Shown piece after piece: positions 43,615 through 51,579 of a stretch of DNA of 60,047 nucleotides (positions are counted from its first letter, which is position 1; every line of letters starts with the position of its first letter). Origin of the DNA: Nitrospira sp. (GTDB lineage: Bacteria; Nitrospirota; Nitrospiria; Nitrospirales; Nitrospiraceae); NCBI GenBank assembly GCA_019636815.1, contig JAHBWT010000013.1, positions 1 through 60,047 on the forward strand, read 5' to 3'. The position numbers were made by a program, and so were the translations under genes. The notes under the pieces were generated by a model. It had not been told where the DNA came from, searched no databases, and saw only the letters and a program-made list of their open reading frames with translations.

Positions 43615-43644
43615 CCTATACCCCCCTCTTAACGTATCTGTCAA
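43615..43644 (-). promoter_or_regulatory. Promoter of the sulfate-assimilation operon
   Basis: On the minus strand a perfect -35 TTGACA (43639-43644), an 18-base spacer and TATAGG as -10 (43615-43620). Transcription would begin near 43608, about 27 bases before the Rrf2 start codon. Confidence 0.6.
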
Positions 43645-43886
43645 GTCTGGATGGTGACTACTCTAGCGCTGCCTGGATCTGCTTTCTCTGCTTCAGTATT
43701 CCTGCTGGCGGTGTTAACCCAATTGCACGACTGCATCAACGAATCCCTCCATGTTATACCAGGCCTTGCATGCCCACATGTGATGAACGAATGGAGCTGT
43801 TTGACAGACGAGTAGATACATAATTCCGATTGACATCGTGTACGCCCTATAGCAATAATCCGGCCTCTTCTTCCTGTGGTGCCTTC
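43645..43886. other. Divergent intergenic region, remainder
   Basis: Part of the 305-base gap between the Rrf2 and Fis-like genes. Beyond the minus-strand promoter and operator listed separately, no gene or clear plus-strand promoter was found; the Fis-like gene's promoter should lie here. Confidence 0.35.
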
Positions 43887-44474
43887 ATGCCAGTGCCATC
43901 ATCCGCATACAGTATTCTTTTACTTACAACCGATATAGCTATACAGAGACAGGTCAGGCAGATCTTTAGAGATGCTTCGATTACCGTCGCTCGAAATGCT
44001 ACAGCCCTTCAGAAAGAATCGCTCAAACACGGCTTTGATATTGTGGTCGTGGATTCACGCACCAGTCAGGAGCAGACGACCGGGTCCGAACACTATCCGG
44101 TCCCTTCTCGCACGCTGTTCATCAAAGGTTCGCGCGCTGTCTTGAGAAAGACACTAAAGATGATCCACGTGATGAATGCACCAAGCGCCCTCCACCCGAA
44201 TAAAACCCCTGACAGCTCACTAGAGAGTTATTTGGAGATTAAGATGGGAGAGTTTGTAAAAGGCATGAGGAACGGATCGGCAAGAAATCTGCACCCGATC
44301 CTCATTGCTGCCGTGGAGCGCCCTCTCATCACTTCTGCTTTGAACGAAACACGAGGCAATCAAATACAAGCAGCTGAACTTCTCGGGCTGAATCGGAATA
44401 CCTTACGAAAAAAGATCGTCGACCTACACATTCCCTTGAAACAGACCAAACTACGGGCGAGTCGCAGTGCTTAG
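43887..44474 (+). CDS. Fis-type DNA-binding regulator with receiver-like N-terminus
   Basis: About 195 residues from the ATG at 43887. The N-terminal part (YSILLLTTDIAIQRQVRQIF, then FDIVVVDSRTSQE) looks like a response-regulator receiver fold without the usual Asp pocket: TTD keeps one acidic residue near the start and VVVDS holds the equivalent of the phospho-Asp, but the flanking pattern is degenerate. The last ~60 residues are a Fis-family helix-turn-helix (ALNETRGNQIQAAELLGLNRNTLRKKI). The AAA+ domain typical of NtrC-type activators is missing. It probably binds DNA as a dimer; the target is unknown. Confidence 0.8.
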   Translation: MPVPSSAYSILLLTTDIAIQRQVRQIFRDASITVARNATALQKESLKHGFDIVVVDSRTSQEQTTGSEHYPVPSRTLFIKGSRAVLRKTLKMIHVMNAPSALHPNKTPDSSLESYLEIKMGEFVKGMRNGSARNLHPILIAAVERPLITSALNETRGNQIQAAELLGLNRNTLRKKIVDLHIPLKQTKLRASRSA

Positions 44475-44546
44475 ATTCTTGGTGCCGCGGAGTGCCTCTG
44501 AACTCATTGTTCACATTTCTCTCAACACCCAAGGAGGAGGGATATT

Positions 44547-44819
44547 ATGACCAAGGAAGAGTTGATTGCAAAGATGGCCGCTTCGGCAGGAATCACTAAA
44601 GTTGCGGCAGGAACTGCCCTTGAAGCGTTTACCGGAGCGGTGACTTCCTCCCTCAAGAAGGGACAACGAGTCTCCCTTGTCAATTTCGGCACGTTTACGA
44701 TCTCTAAGCGAAAAGCCAGGATGGGAAGGAACCCAAGAACGGGTGAATCGCTCCGAATTCCGGCTGCAAAGGTCCCGAAATTTTCGGCCGGGAAAGAGCT
44801 TCGTTCTGCCGTAAAGTAA
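44547..44819 (+). CDS. hup: HU-family DNA-binding protein
   Basis: A 90-residue histone-like protein with a strong AGGAGGAGG ribosome site. It reads MTKEELIAKMAASAGITKVAA as the helical start, GQRVSLVNFGTFTISKR in the beta region and ARMGRNPRTGESLRIPAAKVPKF as the DNA-binding arm, with the conserved Pro in RNPRTG. It is closer to HU than the IHF-like copy at 15584. It stands alone, upstream of tRNA-Val. Confidence 0.93.
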   Translation: MTKEELIAKMAASAGITKVAAGTALEAFTGAVTSSLKKGQRVSLVNFGTFTISKRKARMGRNPRTGESLRIPAAKVPKFSAGKELRSAVK

Positions 44820-44821
44820 CC

Positions 44822-44841
44822 CTCTTCTATTTATTGAAGAG
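44822..44841 (+). terminator. Weak hairpin after HU gene
   Basis: CTCTTC and GAAGAG form a 6-bp stem with an 8-base AT-rich loop, starting 2 bases after the HU stop. The A-rich tract that follows offers no T run, so termination is uncertain. Confidence 0.3.
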
Positions 44842-44911
44842 TCCTGCAATAAAAAGAAGGATGGTCTGTCTTTCGGATCATTGATGGAGTGTTGTCTTCA
44901 CTTTCATTTTC

Positions 44912-44940
44912 TTGACAGTGTCCCTGAGGCTATATTAGCA
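44912..44940 (+). promoter_or_regulatory. Promoter of tRNA-Val
   Basis: TTGACA (44912-44917), a 17-base spacer and TTAGCA (44935-44940). Exactly the same -10 sequence and spacing occur before tRNA-fMet. The start point would be near 44947, ten bases before the mature tRNA. Confidence 0.6.
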
Positions 44941-44956
44941 TGCCACACTCGCGAAT

Positions 44957-45031
44957 AGGCGCGTAGCTCAGGGGGAGAGCGCTACCTTGACACGGTAGAG
45001 GTCGACGGTTCAAGACCGTCCGCGCCTACCA
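44957..45031 (+). tRNA. tRNA-Val (anticodon GAC)
   Basis: Acceptor AGGCGCG pairs with CGCGCCT. The D arm is GCTC/GAGC, the anticodon stem CTACC/GGTAG with loop TTGACAC (anticodon GAC, Val), and the T arm GACGG/CCGTC with loop TTCAAGA. CCA is encoded at 45029-45031. An A at position 1 is uncommon, but it is paired. Confidence 0.95.
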
Positions 45032-45115
45032 TGAATCCGAGGCACTGGCTTGCCTCTTGGGGGCACGGTGCCTTTGTTGTTTTTGGCGCGGTGGAATTAG
45101 TCCTAATATTTAGTG

Positions 45116-47044
45116 ATGAAGATCTCGGTCAAAGACGGCCCAACCACCGACGTACCGGTTGGGGAAACGGTAGGAGCTGTCCTGTCCACTTTGGGGCTTG
45201 CCGGCCAGGGTGTTCTGGCAGCCAAGGTCGATGGGACGGTGGTTGATCTGTCTCGGCCTCTTTCCAATAGTTCAACCGTTGAACCACTTCAGTTTAATAG
45301 CGTCGAAGGCCGGGAGGTCTACCGTCACAGCAGCACCCATATCATGGCTCAGGCTGTGAAAGAATTGTTTCCATCTGCGCAGCTTACGATCGGTCCGGCA
45401 CTAGAAGATAGTTTTTACTATGACTTTGCCTACGACCGCCCCTTTACGCCTGAGGATCTTGAAAGGATAGAGGCGCGTGCTTCTGAGATCATCGCGCGTA
45501 ATCTCACAATTACGCGGAGGGAATTTTCCAAACAGGAGGCCATCGATTTTTTCCAGGCCAGAGGCGAACACTACAAAGTTGAACTGATTCAAGGTTTTCC
45601 GGATGGAGAACCGATCACCGCATACTCCCAAGGCGATTTCGTTGACCTCTGCCGTGGTCCTCACCTTTCGAGCACAGGCTCGGTCGGTGCGATCAAATTG
45701 CTCAGCACCGCCGGAGCGTACTGGCGTGGCGATGAACGCAACCCCATGTTGCAGCGCATCTATGGCACCTCCTTCCCGACCAAGGCCGAGGTGGATGCCT
45801 ATCTCGCCAGGCTGGAGGAGATCAAGCGGCGCGACCACAGAAAAGTCGGAAAAGAATTGGACTTGATCAGCATTCAGGACGACATCGGCCCCGGGTTGGT
45901 GCTCTGGCATCCCAAGGGGGCAGCCGTGCGCTTGTTGATTGAAAACTTCTGGCGAGAACAGCATATTCGCGATGGCTACGACTTGGTGTATTCACCCCAT
46001 ACCGCTCGCCTCGATCTATGGAAAACCAGCGGGCATCTCGACTATTACCGCGACAATATGTTTCCGTCGATGAAGCTGGAAGGGAGCGAGTACCAGCTCA
46101 AGCCGATGAATTGTCCGTACCATATCATGATCTATCAGTCTCATCTCCGGAGCTATCGAGACCTTCCTATTCGCTACGGCGAACTGGGAACCGTGTACCG
46201 TTACGAACGGACCGGCGTCTTGCATGGACTGATGCGGGTGCGCGGATTCACGCAAGATGATGCCCATCTCTTCTGTCGCCCTGATCAGATGGAAGCCGAG
46301 GTCAGTCGGGTATTGGATTTTACGTTTTTCGTGTTGCAGACATTCGGCTTCCATGAGTTTGAAGTGTTTCTGTCAACGAGACCCAACGAGTCGGTGGGTG
46401 GCGATGAGCATTGGACACTGGCGACGAGCGCGTTGGAAGCCGCATTGAAGAGTCGCAACATCTCCTTCCATCTTGACCCCGGTGGCGGCGCATTTTATGG
46501 CCCGAAGATCGATATCAAGATCAAGGACGCATTGGGTCGGTCGTGGCAGTGCTCCACGGTTCAGGTGGACTTCAACAATCCAGAGCGGTTTGAATTACGT
46601 TATATTGGAGAAGATGGGAAAACCCATCGCCCGATCATGATCCATCGCGCCCTCATGGGCTCCATCGAGCGGTTCTTCGGAATCCTGATCGAGCACTATG
46701 GAGGCGCATTTCCGACCTGGCTCGCTCCGGTTCAGGCGGTGGTTATGAATATTACCGATCAGCAGGAGGAGTTCGTCGCCGCCGCGGTCACCCGGTTGAG
46801 GACCGCCGGCTTCCGCGCCGAAGCCGACCTCCGCAACGAAAAGATCGGGTTCAAGATTCGGGAGGCGGAGAAAGCAAAAATTCCCTTCATGTTGGTCGCA
46901 GGGAAACGCGAAGTTGAACATGGGACGCTTTCTGTACGCGGTCGAAGCGGCTCGAACTTAGGCAATATGACGCTGGCTGAGGTGGTGGCTCTCCTGCAAG
47001 CTGAAACCAAACAGACCCAGCGAGAACTTCAACTCACACACTAG
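45116..47044 (+). CDS. thrS: Threonyl-tRNA synthetase
   Basis: Charges tRNA-Thr. The full-length bacterial form has 642 residues. An N-terminal TGS domain (MKISVKDGPTTDVPVGETVG) is followed by the editing domain (HSSTHIMAQAVKELFP and the DLCRGPHL motif). The class II catalytic core has the zinc-ligand region MNCPYHIMIYQ, RYERTGVLHGLMRVRGFTQDDAHLFC and motif 3 near SIERFFGILIEHYGG. The C-terminal anticodon domain starts at AVVMNITDQQ. The start is the ATG at 45116 rather than the GTG just before it. It heads the conserved thrS-infC-rpmI-rplT cluster. No T-box or tRNA-like leader was identified. Confidence 0.96.
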   Translation: MKISVKDGPTTDVPVGETVGAVLSTLGLAGQGVLAAKVDGTVVDLSRPLSNSSTVEPLQFNSVEGREVYRHSSTHIMAQAVKELFPSAQLTIGPALEDSFYYDFAYDRPFTPEDLERIEARASEIIARNLTITRREFSKQEAIDFFQARGEHYKVELIQGFPDGEPITAYSQGDFVDLCRGPHLSSTGSVGAIKLLSTAGAYWRGDERNPMLQRIYGTSFPTKAEVDAYLARLEEIKRRDHRKVGKELDLISIQDDIGPGLVLWHPKGAAVRLLIENFWREQHIRDGYDLVYSPHTARLDLWKTSGHLDYYRDNMFPSMKLEGSEYQLKPMNCPYHIMIYQSHLRSYRDLPIRYGELGTVYRYERTGVLHGLMRVRGFTQDDAHLFCRPDQMEAEVSRVLDFTFFVLQTFGFHEFEVFLSTRPNESVGGDEHWTLATSALEAALKSRNISFHLDPGGGAFYGPKIDIKIKDALGRSWQCSTVQVDFNNPERFELRYIGEDGKTHRPIMIHRALMGSIERFFGILIEHYGGAFPTWLAPVQAVVMNITDQQEEFVAAAVTRLRTAGFRAEADLRNEKIGFKIREAEKAKIPFMLVAGKREVEHGTLSVRGRSGSNLGNMTLAEVVALLQAETKQTQRELQLTH

Positions 47045-47057
47045 AAAGAGGTGGCCT

Positions 47058-47567
47058 ATCGTCCCCAAATTGCGCGTGAACCGTGAGATCCGAGTGCGAG
47101 AAGTTCGTGTGATTGGACCGGAAGGAGAACAACTCGGTATCCTCCCGACACCGGATGCTTTTCGTCAGGCTCAAGAAAGCGGCTACGACTTAGTGGAAGT
47201 GGCTCCCACGTCCGTTCCCCCGGTCTGCCGGATTATGGACTACGGAAAGTATAAGTACGAGCTCAGCAAGAAAGAGCATCAGAGCCGACGTCATCAAAAG
47301 TCCACCCAGGTGAAGGAGATCAAACTCCGCCCACGGACGGACAAGCACGACCTTGAAATCAAAGTTCGGCAGATGAAGGCCTTTTTGGAGGAAGGTAATA
47401 AAACCAAGGTCACCCTTACCTATCGTGGGCGGGAAATGGCCAATCAGGAAATGGGGCGCGTCGTGATGAATTCGGTGATTGAACAATTGGCGCAATCCGG
47501 CACGATCGAGTATGCTCCCCGTATGGAGGGACGCAGTTTGATCATGATCGTGGCGCCAAAACACTAA
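47058..47567 (+). CDS. infC: Translation initiation factor IF-3 (start codon ATC)
   Basis: IF-3 keeps ribosomal subunits apart and checks start codon and initiator tRNA. The N-domain LRVNREIRVREVRVIGPEGEQLG and C-domain (DYGKYKYELSKKEHQ, then KEIKLRPRTDKHDLEIKVRQMK) are complete. No ATG, GTG or well-placed TTG fits. The codon that does fit the ribosome site (AGAGGTGG, 47047-47054) is ATC at 47058, giving 169 residues; a TTG at 47070 would be about 18 bases away. Non-AUG starts (AUU/AUC/AUA) on infC are the classical device by which IF-3 represses its own synthesis. Confidence 0.9.
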   Translation: MVPKLRVNREIRVREVRVIGPEGEQLGILPTPDAFRQAQESGYDLVEVAPTSVPPVCRIMDYGKYKYELSKKEHQSRRHQKSTQVKEIKLRPRTDKHDLEIKVRQMKAFLEEGNKTKVTLTYRGREMANQEMGRVVMNSVIEQLAQSGTIEYAPRMEGRSLIMIVAPKH

Positions 47568-47607
47568 CTTCTGGCACTGGGCACCTATCAACCAAAGGAA
47601 TGTTGTG

Positions 47608-47802
47608 ATGAAGGTCAAGACGCATTCAGGAACGAGCAAGCGATTTAAAAAAACAGGAAGCGGCAAAATTGTGCGCCGCAAGGCAGGCAAGCGGCACATC
47701 CTGACCAGCAAGCGGCACGACCGGAAACGCCGGTTGAGCGGCACTGCAGTCGTCGATCCAACGGTCGTTTCAGCGTTGAATCGTCTCCTGCCCTATGCAT
47801 AG
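47608..47802 (+). CDS. rpmI: 50S ribosomal protein L35
   Basis: bL35, 64 residues from the ATG at 47608 (a GTG lies one codon earlier). The family signature MKVKTHSGTSKRFKKTGSGKIVRRKAGKRH and the tail TAVVDPTVVSALNRLLPYA are standard. The protein is highly basic. It lies between infC and rplT as in most bacteria. Confidence 0.95.
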   Translation: MKVKTHSGTSKRFKKTGSGKIVRRKAGKRHILTSKRHDRKRRLSGTAVVDPTVVSALNRLLPYA

Positions 47803-47854
47803 TTAGTGATCATGGAGTGGAGTGACTTTTAGGACCCAAAAGGAGTAATGAATC

Positions 47855-48223
47855 ATGCCTCGCGCAAAGGGTGGACCAAAAACCAGGCAGCGGCGGAAGA
47901 AGCGGATTAAGTTGGCATCAGGTCAGTACGGGGCAAAGAGCCGGCTCTTTCGATCCGCCACAGAGAGCGTAGACAAAGGATTGGCCTACGCGTACACCGG
48001 CCGAAAGAACCGCAAGCGGGACTTCCGCCAACTGTGGATCGCGCGCATCAGCGCCGCGGTGCGTGCACAAGGGATGAGCTACGGGCGGTTCATCAACGCA
48101 CTGAAGAAGGCCAATGTCGCCTTGGACCGCAAAGTCCTCTCCGACATGGCCATCAAAGACGCCGAAGGCTTTACACAGCTCGTTGGCCTGGCGAAACAGC
48201 AACTGACACCTACCACAGCATAA
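47855..48223 (+). CDS. rplT: 50S ribosomal protein L20
   Basis: bL20, 122 residues, needed early in large-subunit assembly and, in E. coli and Bacillus, also an autorepressor of this operon. The N-terminus MPRAKGGPKTRQRRKKRIKLASGQYG and the C-domain (FRQLWIARISAAVRAQGMSYGRFINALKKANVALDRKVL) are typical. It closes the thrS-infC-rpmI-rplT cluster and converges with pheT only 29 bases away. Confidence 0.96.
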   Translation: MPRAKGGPKTRQRRKKRIKLASGQYGAKSRLFRSATESVDKGLAYAYTGRKNRKRDFRQLWIARISAAVRAQGMSYGRFINALKKANVALDRKVLSDMAIKDAEGFTQLVGLAKQQLTPTTA

Positions 48224-48252
48224 CGAGCTCACCAGTCGAACTATTTTCCCAT

Positions 48253-49992
48253 TTAGCTGAGTAGCTCTCGCACCTCGGTTCCAACCGTGAGGTGCGAGAG
48301 GTTGAGGTCGAACGCAACAACCGGCATGGCGATCTGCCAACGTTCGAGAACTTCTGGGTGGAGTTCGCCGATCACACCGACAGGTCTTCCCGCCACGAGA
48401 ATGCGTCCTGCCCGTCCTTCCAGAAAAGATGGATGCTGAACAGTCTCGAGGATGTACTCTTTCCCAAGGTAGTAAAACAGCACATCTAAACAAGAATGAA
48501 TTTCCGAAAAATGTGCTGATGCATGAGCTATGACGGCACCCAAGGCCGTATCGGTCCGAGAACCCAACTCGTGGAAGGCGTCAGGGATCGCCACGTCGCC
48601 GGCCTCAAAGAGGCGGTGTGGGTAGAATGCTCGACTTGAAGCCGCCTCCACACGCAACAGAGAAGGCAGGATCCATTGTCGGAGACACGAGAAGCTTAAT
48701 GACATGACGTTATCGACCTCGACCATGCGTCCCCATTCAGTCTCGTCGAGCCGCATCCGACCTGAATAACTCTCAGGCGAGCCGAGAATGTTTGAAATGA
48801 TTTCCTGAAACCCTAACCCCACCATCAGTTCTCGAGCCCGATCCGAGGTTTGTTCGATATCGGATAAACCTCCCACGGTAGACTGCGCCGGCATGACCGG
48901 AGTGAATTCGGCATACCCAAGACTCATGGCCACATCTTCAACCACATCCATCGTATGCATGAGATCCTGCCGGTAGAGGGGCAGTTTGACTTTGACGGAT
49001 CCCTTTCCAGACGCCACATGGTAGCCATACGTTTCGAGGGCTCGTGCAACAGTCTTTACGCCCAGCTCCTGGCCAAGCGCGTGCTCAATCGTGTCGATCC
49101 GAATGGTTTTTGACTTTCCAAGATCCACGGGCGTTGTCACTCGCTTCCCCAACGGAGTGTTCATCGAATACTGGACTTCGACCGGTTCAATCATTGCTCC
49201 GCGGTCGGCGAGATTGGACGCAAAAATATTCAGAGTCAAGACGACCATCGAGAGATCTGTACCCGTCACCTCAACGAACAGCTGATCGTCACCCACCTGA
49301 ACTTCTCCGACTTCTCTGCTATTGATGATCGGAGGGAAAGACAGCGGTTGACTGGCTGCATCACGAAGTATTGGTAATCGCCCCGCTCCATCAAGGATCG
49401 CTCCATACTCCAATCCCTTCGGATGCACCATGAGAATCTCTGACAGCGTCATGACCGTCTCCATGCCCAATGGAGTAAACCGTGCTTCGTCGGGCTTCAC
49501 AAGCTCGTAGGTCACCGGGAACTTGATCTTGGGCAGCTGATAAATCCCGATCGAAACGGTCTTGCGCTTGTGGCCGAATATCTCCGCCAATTTTTCTTGC
49601 GTTTGAATCAACTGCGCCAATCCTTCAGTCGTGACTCGATATCCTCTGGCAGCACAGGCAGCCACATAGGGACGAACCTGCTCCATCCCTGGTTTCACGA
49701 TAATCTGCATCCGGGATTTAGATTGTCGGGATACAAACGGATAGGGCAACAGCTTTCCACGTTGCTTGATGCGGATTTGCCGCGCGATCCCTTCGCAACA
49801 CCACAGGTCAGGTCTGTTGCTGTCCTGGAGTTCGATGCGAAGTTCTCCTGTTTCAGGGGTATAGCCCTTCAATTCGCCCTTCACAAGCATCAGCCACGCT
49901 TCCAACTCCTCAATGGAAACAGCCCGGTGTGCAGGTTCCGCATCGCCGAGGAGGGACTGGAAATCATCTTTGTAGATCGTGATCGTGGGCAT
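48253..49992 (-). CDS. pheT: Phenylalanyl-tRNA synthetase beta chain, archaeal type
   Basis: 579 residues, against about 800 for the usual bacterial PheT. It lacks the N-terminal tRNA-binding (EMAP-like) domain and the C-terminal anticodon-binding domain of bacterial PheT. It begins MPTITIYKDDFQSLLG and continues with the B3/B4 editing region (ELQDSNRPDLWCCEGIARQI, then SIGIYQLPKIKFPVTYELV), the B5 fold and the catalytic-like C-part (VGLGFQEIISNILGSPE, FEAGDV). This is the archaeal/eukaryotic architecture. pheS, also of that type, lies 8 bases upstream, so an entire PheRS of this type is encoded here. Confidence 0.93.
   Translation of the reverse strand: MPTITIYKDDFQSLLGDAEPAHRAVSIEELEAWLMLVKGELKGYTPETGELRIELQDSNRPDLWCCEGIARQIRIKQRGKLLPYPFVSRQSKSRMQIIVKPGMEQVRPYVAACAARGYRVTTEGLAQLIQTQEKLAEIFGHKRKTVSIGIYQLPKIKFPVTYELVKPDEARFTPLGMETVMTLSEILMVHPKGLEYGAILDGAGRLPILRDAASQPLSFPPIINSREVGEVQVGDDQLFVEVTGTDLSMVVLTLNIFASNLADRGAMIEPVEVQYSMNTPLGKRVTTPVDLGKSKTIRIDTIEHALGQELGVKTVARALETYGYHVASGKGSVKVKLPLYRQDLMHTMDVVEDVAMSLGYAEFTPVMPAQSTVGGLSDIEQTSDRARELMVGLGFQEIISNILGSPESYSGRMRLDETEWGRMVEVDNVMSLSFSCLRQWILPSLLRVEAASSRAFYPHRLFEAGDVAIPDAFHELGSRTDTALGAVIAHASAHFSEIHSCLDVLFYYLGKEYILETVQHPSFLEGRAGRILVAGRPVGVIGELHPEVLERWQIAMPVVAFDLNLSHLTVGTEVRELLS
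48265..48300. terminator. 12-bp hairpin between convergent operons
   Basis: CTCTCGCACCTC and GAGGTGCGAGAG form a perfect 12-bp stem with a 12-base loop inside the last codons of pheT. It lies 42 bases past the rplT stop. No T run follows on either side. It may act as a bidirectional terminator or barrier for the converging rplT and pheT transcripts. Confidence 0.4.
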
Positions 49993-50000
49993 GGCGTCGG

Positions 50001-51569
50001 CTAGAACAAGCCTCTCGTCGTCCGGATCAATTCAAGATTGTCCGTAAAGAGCTCTCGGATATCGTGGATCCCCAGCGCGACCATCGCCATCCGGTCGAGC
50101 CCAAGCCCCCAAGCAATCACCGGAACGGTGACTCCGAGCGGCAAGGTGACTTCCGGACGGAACAGTCCCGCGCCACCGAGTTCCATCCACCCTAACCGAG
50201 GATGACGCACATGCAGTTCGACGGATGGCTCGGTGAATGGGAAATATGCAGGCAAGAACTTCACCTCTTTTGCTTGAGCGACCTCTCGCGCAAACAGATT
50301 CAGAAGTCCGAGTAACGTTCTAAAGTTGATGTCTTCTCCAAGTACGATGCCTTCCACCTGAAAGAAATCCGTCGCGTGAGTCGCATCAACTTGATCATAG
50401 CGAAAACATCGCGCGATCGAAAAATACTTTCCCGGAATGCTCGGAGAGGCGGCCAACGTTCTGGCTGACACCGCGGTCCCTTGACTTCGCAAGACCAATC
50501 GCTTGGCGCGCTGAATATCGAACGAATAGCCCCAGCCCGTGGATCCCGTTTCTGCCCCATGTTGATGCACCTGGGCGACATGCGACAAGACCGACTCATC
50601 CATGGCGGAAGCATGGGTGGGTTGCTTCACAAAATACACATCATGAATATCGCGGGCGGGATGAAACTGCGGCATGAACAGGGCGTCCATATTCCAAAAT
50701 TCGGTCTCAACCAATGGACCGCGCATTTCTTGGAAACCCATGCTCACGAGTTTCGTTTTTACAGCATCCAAAAATTCCCGATACGGATGCTTTTTCCCCG
50801 TCCCAACGCGTGGCGCACGTAGGCTGATGGTGTACTTTCGAAATCGTTTCTGGCGCCAGCTTCCGTCCTTTAACATGTCCGGGGTCAATTGTGATACTTC
50901 TTCGGCCACTCCCTGTTGCAGCAACTGCGCCGCGGCGCTGACCCCCGATGGCGACAGCATGAACACACGTGTCACTCGTTCATCAACCCTGAATGGCTCC
51001 TTGGCATTTCCCCGCTTCACGGCGTAGTCTTCGATGACCCGTCGGTCCCCTTCCGAAAACTCCACCAGTGCTCTCGAGGATTCATGCATCTGCTTGAGGA
51101 GAGTCCGAAGTGCTTCAACGGTCTGGCTCGGACGTCCGGTGGTTTCGATGCATCCCCCCTGCACAATCAGCAGCACCCCCTCCTTCTTCAGTCGGCCCAC
51201 TACTTTGCTGACATCGGAGGGGTCGAGTCCATCTTGTGATTGGAGATCGGGGATGGTCAGTCGCTTTCCCGTTCCGGCCGCCTCACGAGCGGCATCGAGA
51301 ACGCGTTCGATGGGAGCGGCGCCCTGGTAGTACTCCTCACCGATTTTCGTCAGTGACACGACTGGCGTCACGGTTTCCGCCTGGATCGTGATCAGCTCTT
51401 TCGCCAGCAGCCACTCGACCGCCATGCTGAACTGGGAAGGCTCCAACTCGGCGGCGGAAGCCAACTGCTCGCTGTCCAAGGCCGTTCCCGGCTGACGTGC
51501 GCTCAAGGTGGTCAGGACTTTTATTTCAAGAGGATGAAGGCTGTCGATGACTGCGGAGGAAATATCCAC
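50001..51569 (-). CDS. pheS: Phenylalanyl-tRNA synthetase alpha chain, archaeal type
   Basis: 522 residues, against ~340 for the usual bacterial PheS. The first ~200 residues hold winged-helix-like DNA/RNA-binding domains (LHPLEIKVLTTLSARQPGTALDSEQLASAAELEPSQ; DPSDVSKVVGRLKKEGVLLI), as in archaeal and eukaryotic PheS. The class II core follows: motif region HPARDIHDVYFV, RYDQVDATHATDFFQVEGIV and motif 3 IAWGLGLDRMAMVALGIHDIRELF. It ligates phenylalanine to tRNA-Phe with PheT. rpe lies 10 bases upstream on the same strand. Confidence 0.94.
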   Translation of the reverse strand: MDISSAVIDSLHPLEIKVLTTLSARQPGTALDSEQLASAAELEPSQFSMAVEWLLAKELITIQAETVTPVVSLTKIGEEYYQGAAPIERVLDAAREAAGTGKRLTIPDLQSQDGLDPSDVSKVVGRLKKEGVLLIVQGGCIETTGRPSQTVEALRTLLKQMHESSRALVEFSEGDRRVIEDYAVKRGNAKEPFRVDERVTRVFMLSPSGVSAAAQLLQQGVAEEVSQLTPDMLKDGSWRQKRFRKYTISLRAPRVGTGKKHPYREFLDAVKTKLVSMGFQEMRGPLVETEFWNMDALFMPQFHPARDIHDVYFVKQPTHASAMDESVLSHVAQVHQHGAETGSTGWGYSFDIQRAKRLVLRSQGTAVSARTLAASPSIPGKYFSIARCFRYDQVDATHATDFFQVEGIVLGEDINFRTLLGLLNLFAREVAQAKEVKFLPAYFPFTEPSVELHVRHPRLGWMELGGAGLFRPEVTLPLGVTVPVIAWGLGLDRMAMVALGIHDIRELFTDNLELIRTTRGLF

Positions 51570-51579
51570 CCTACATGGC

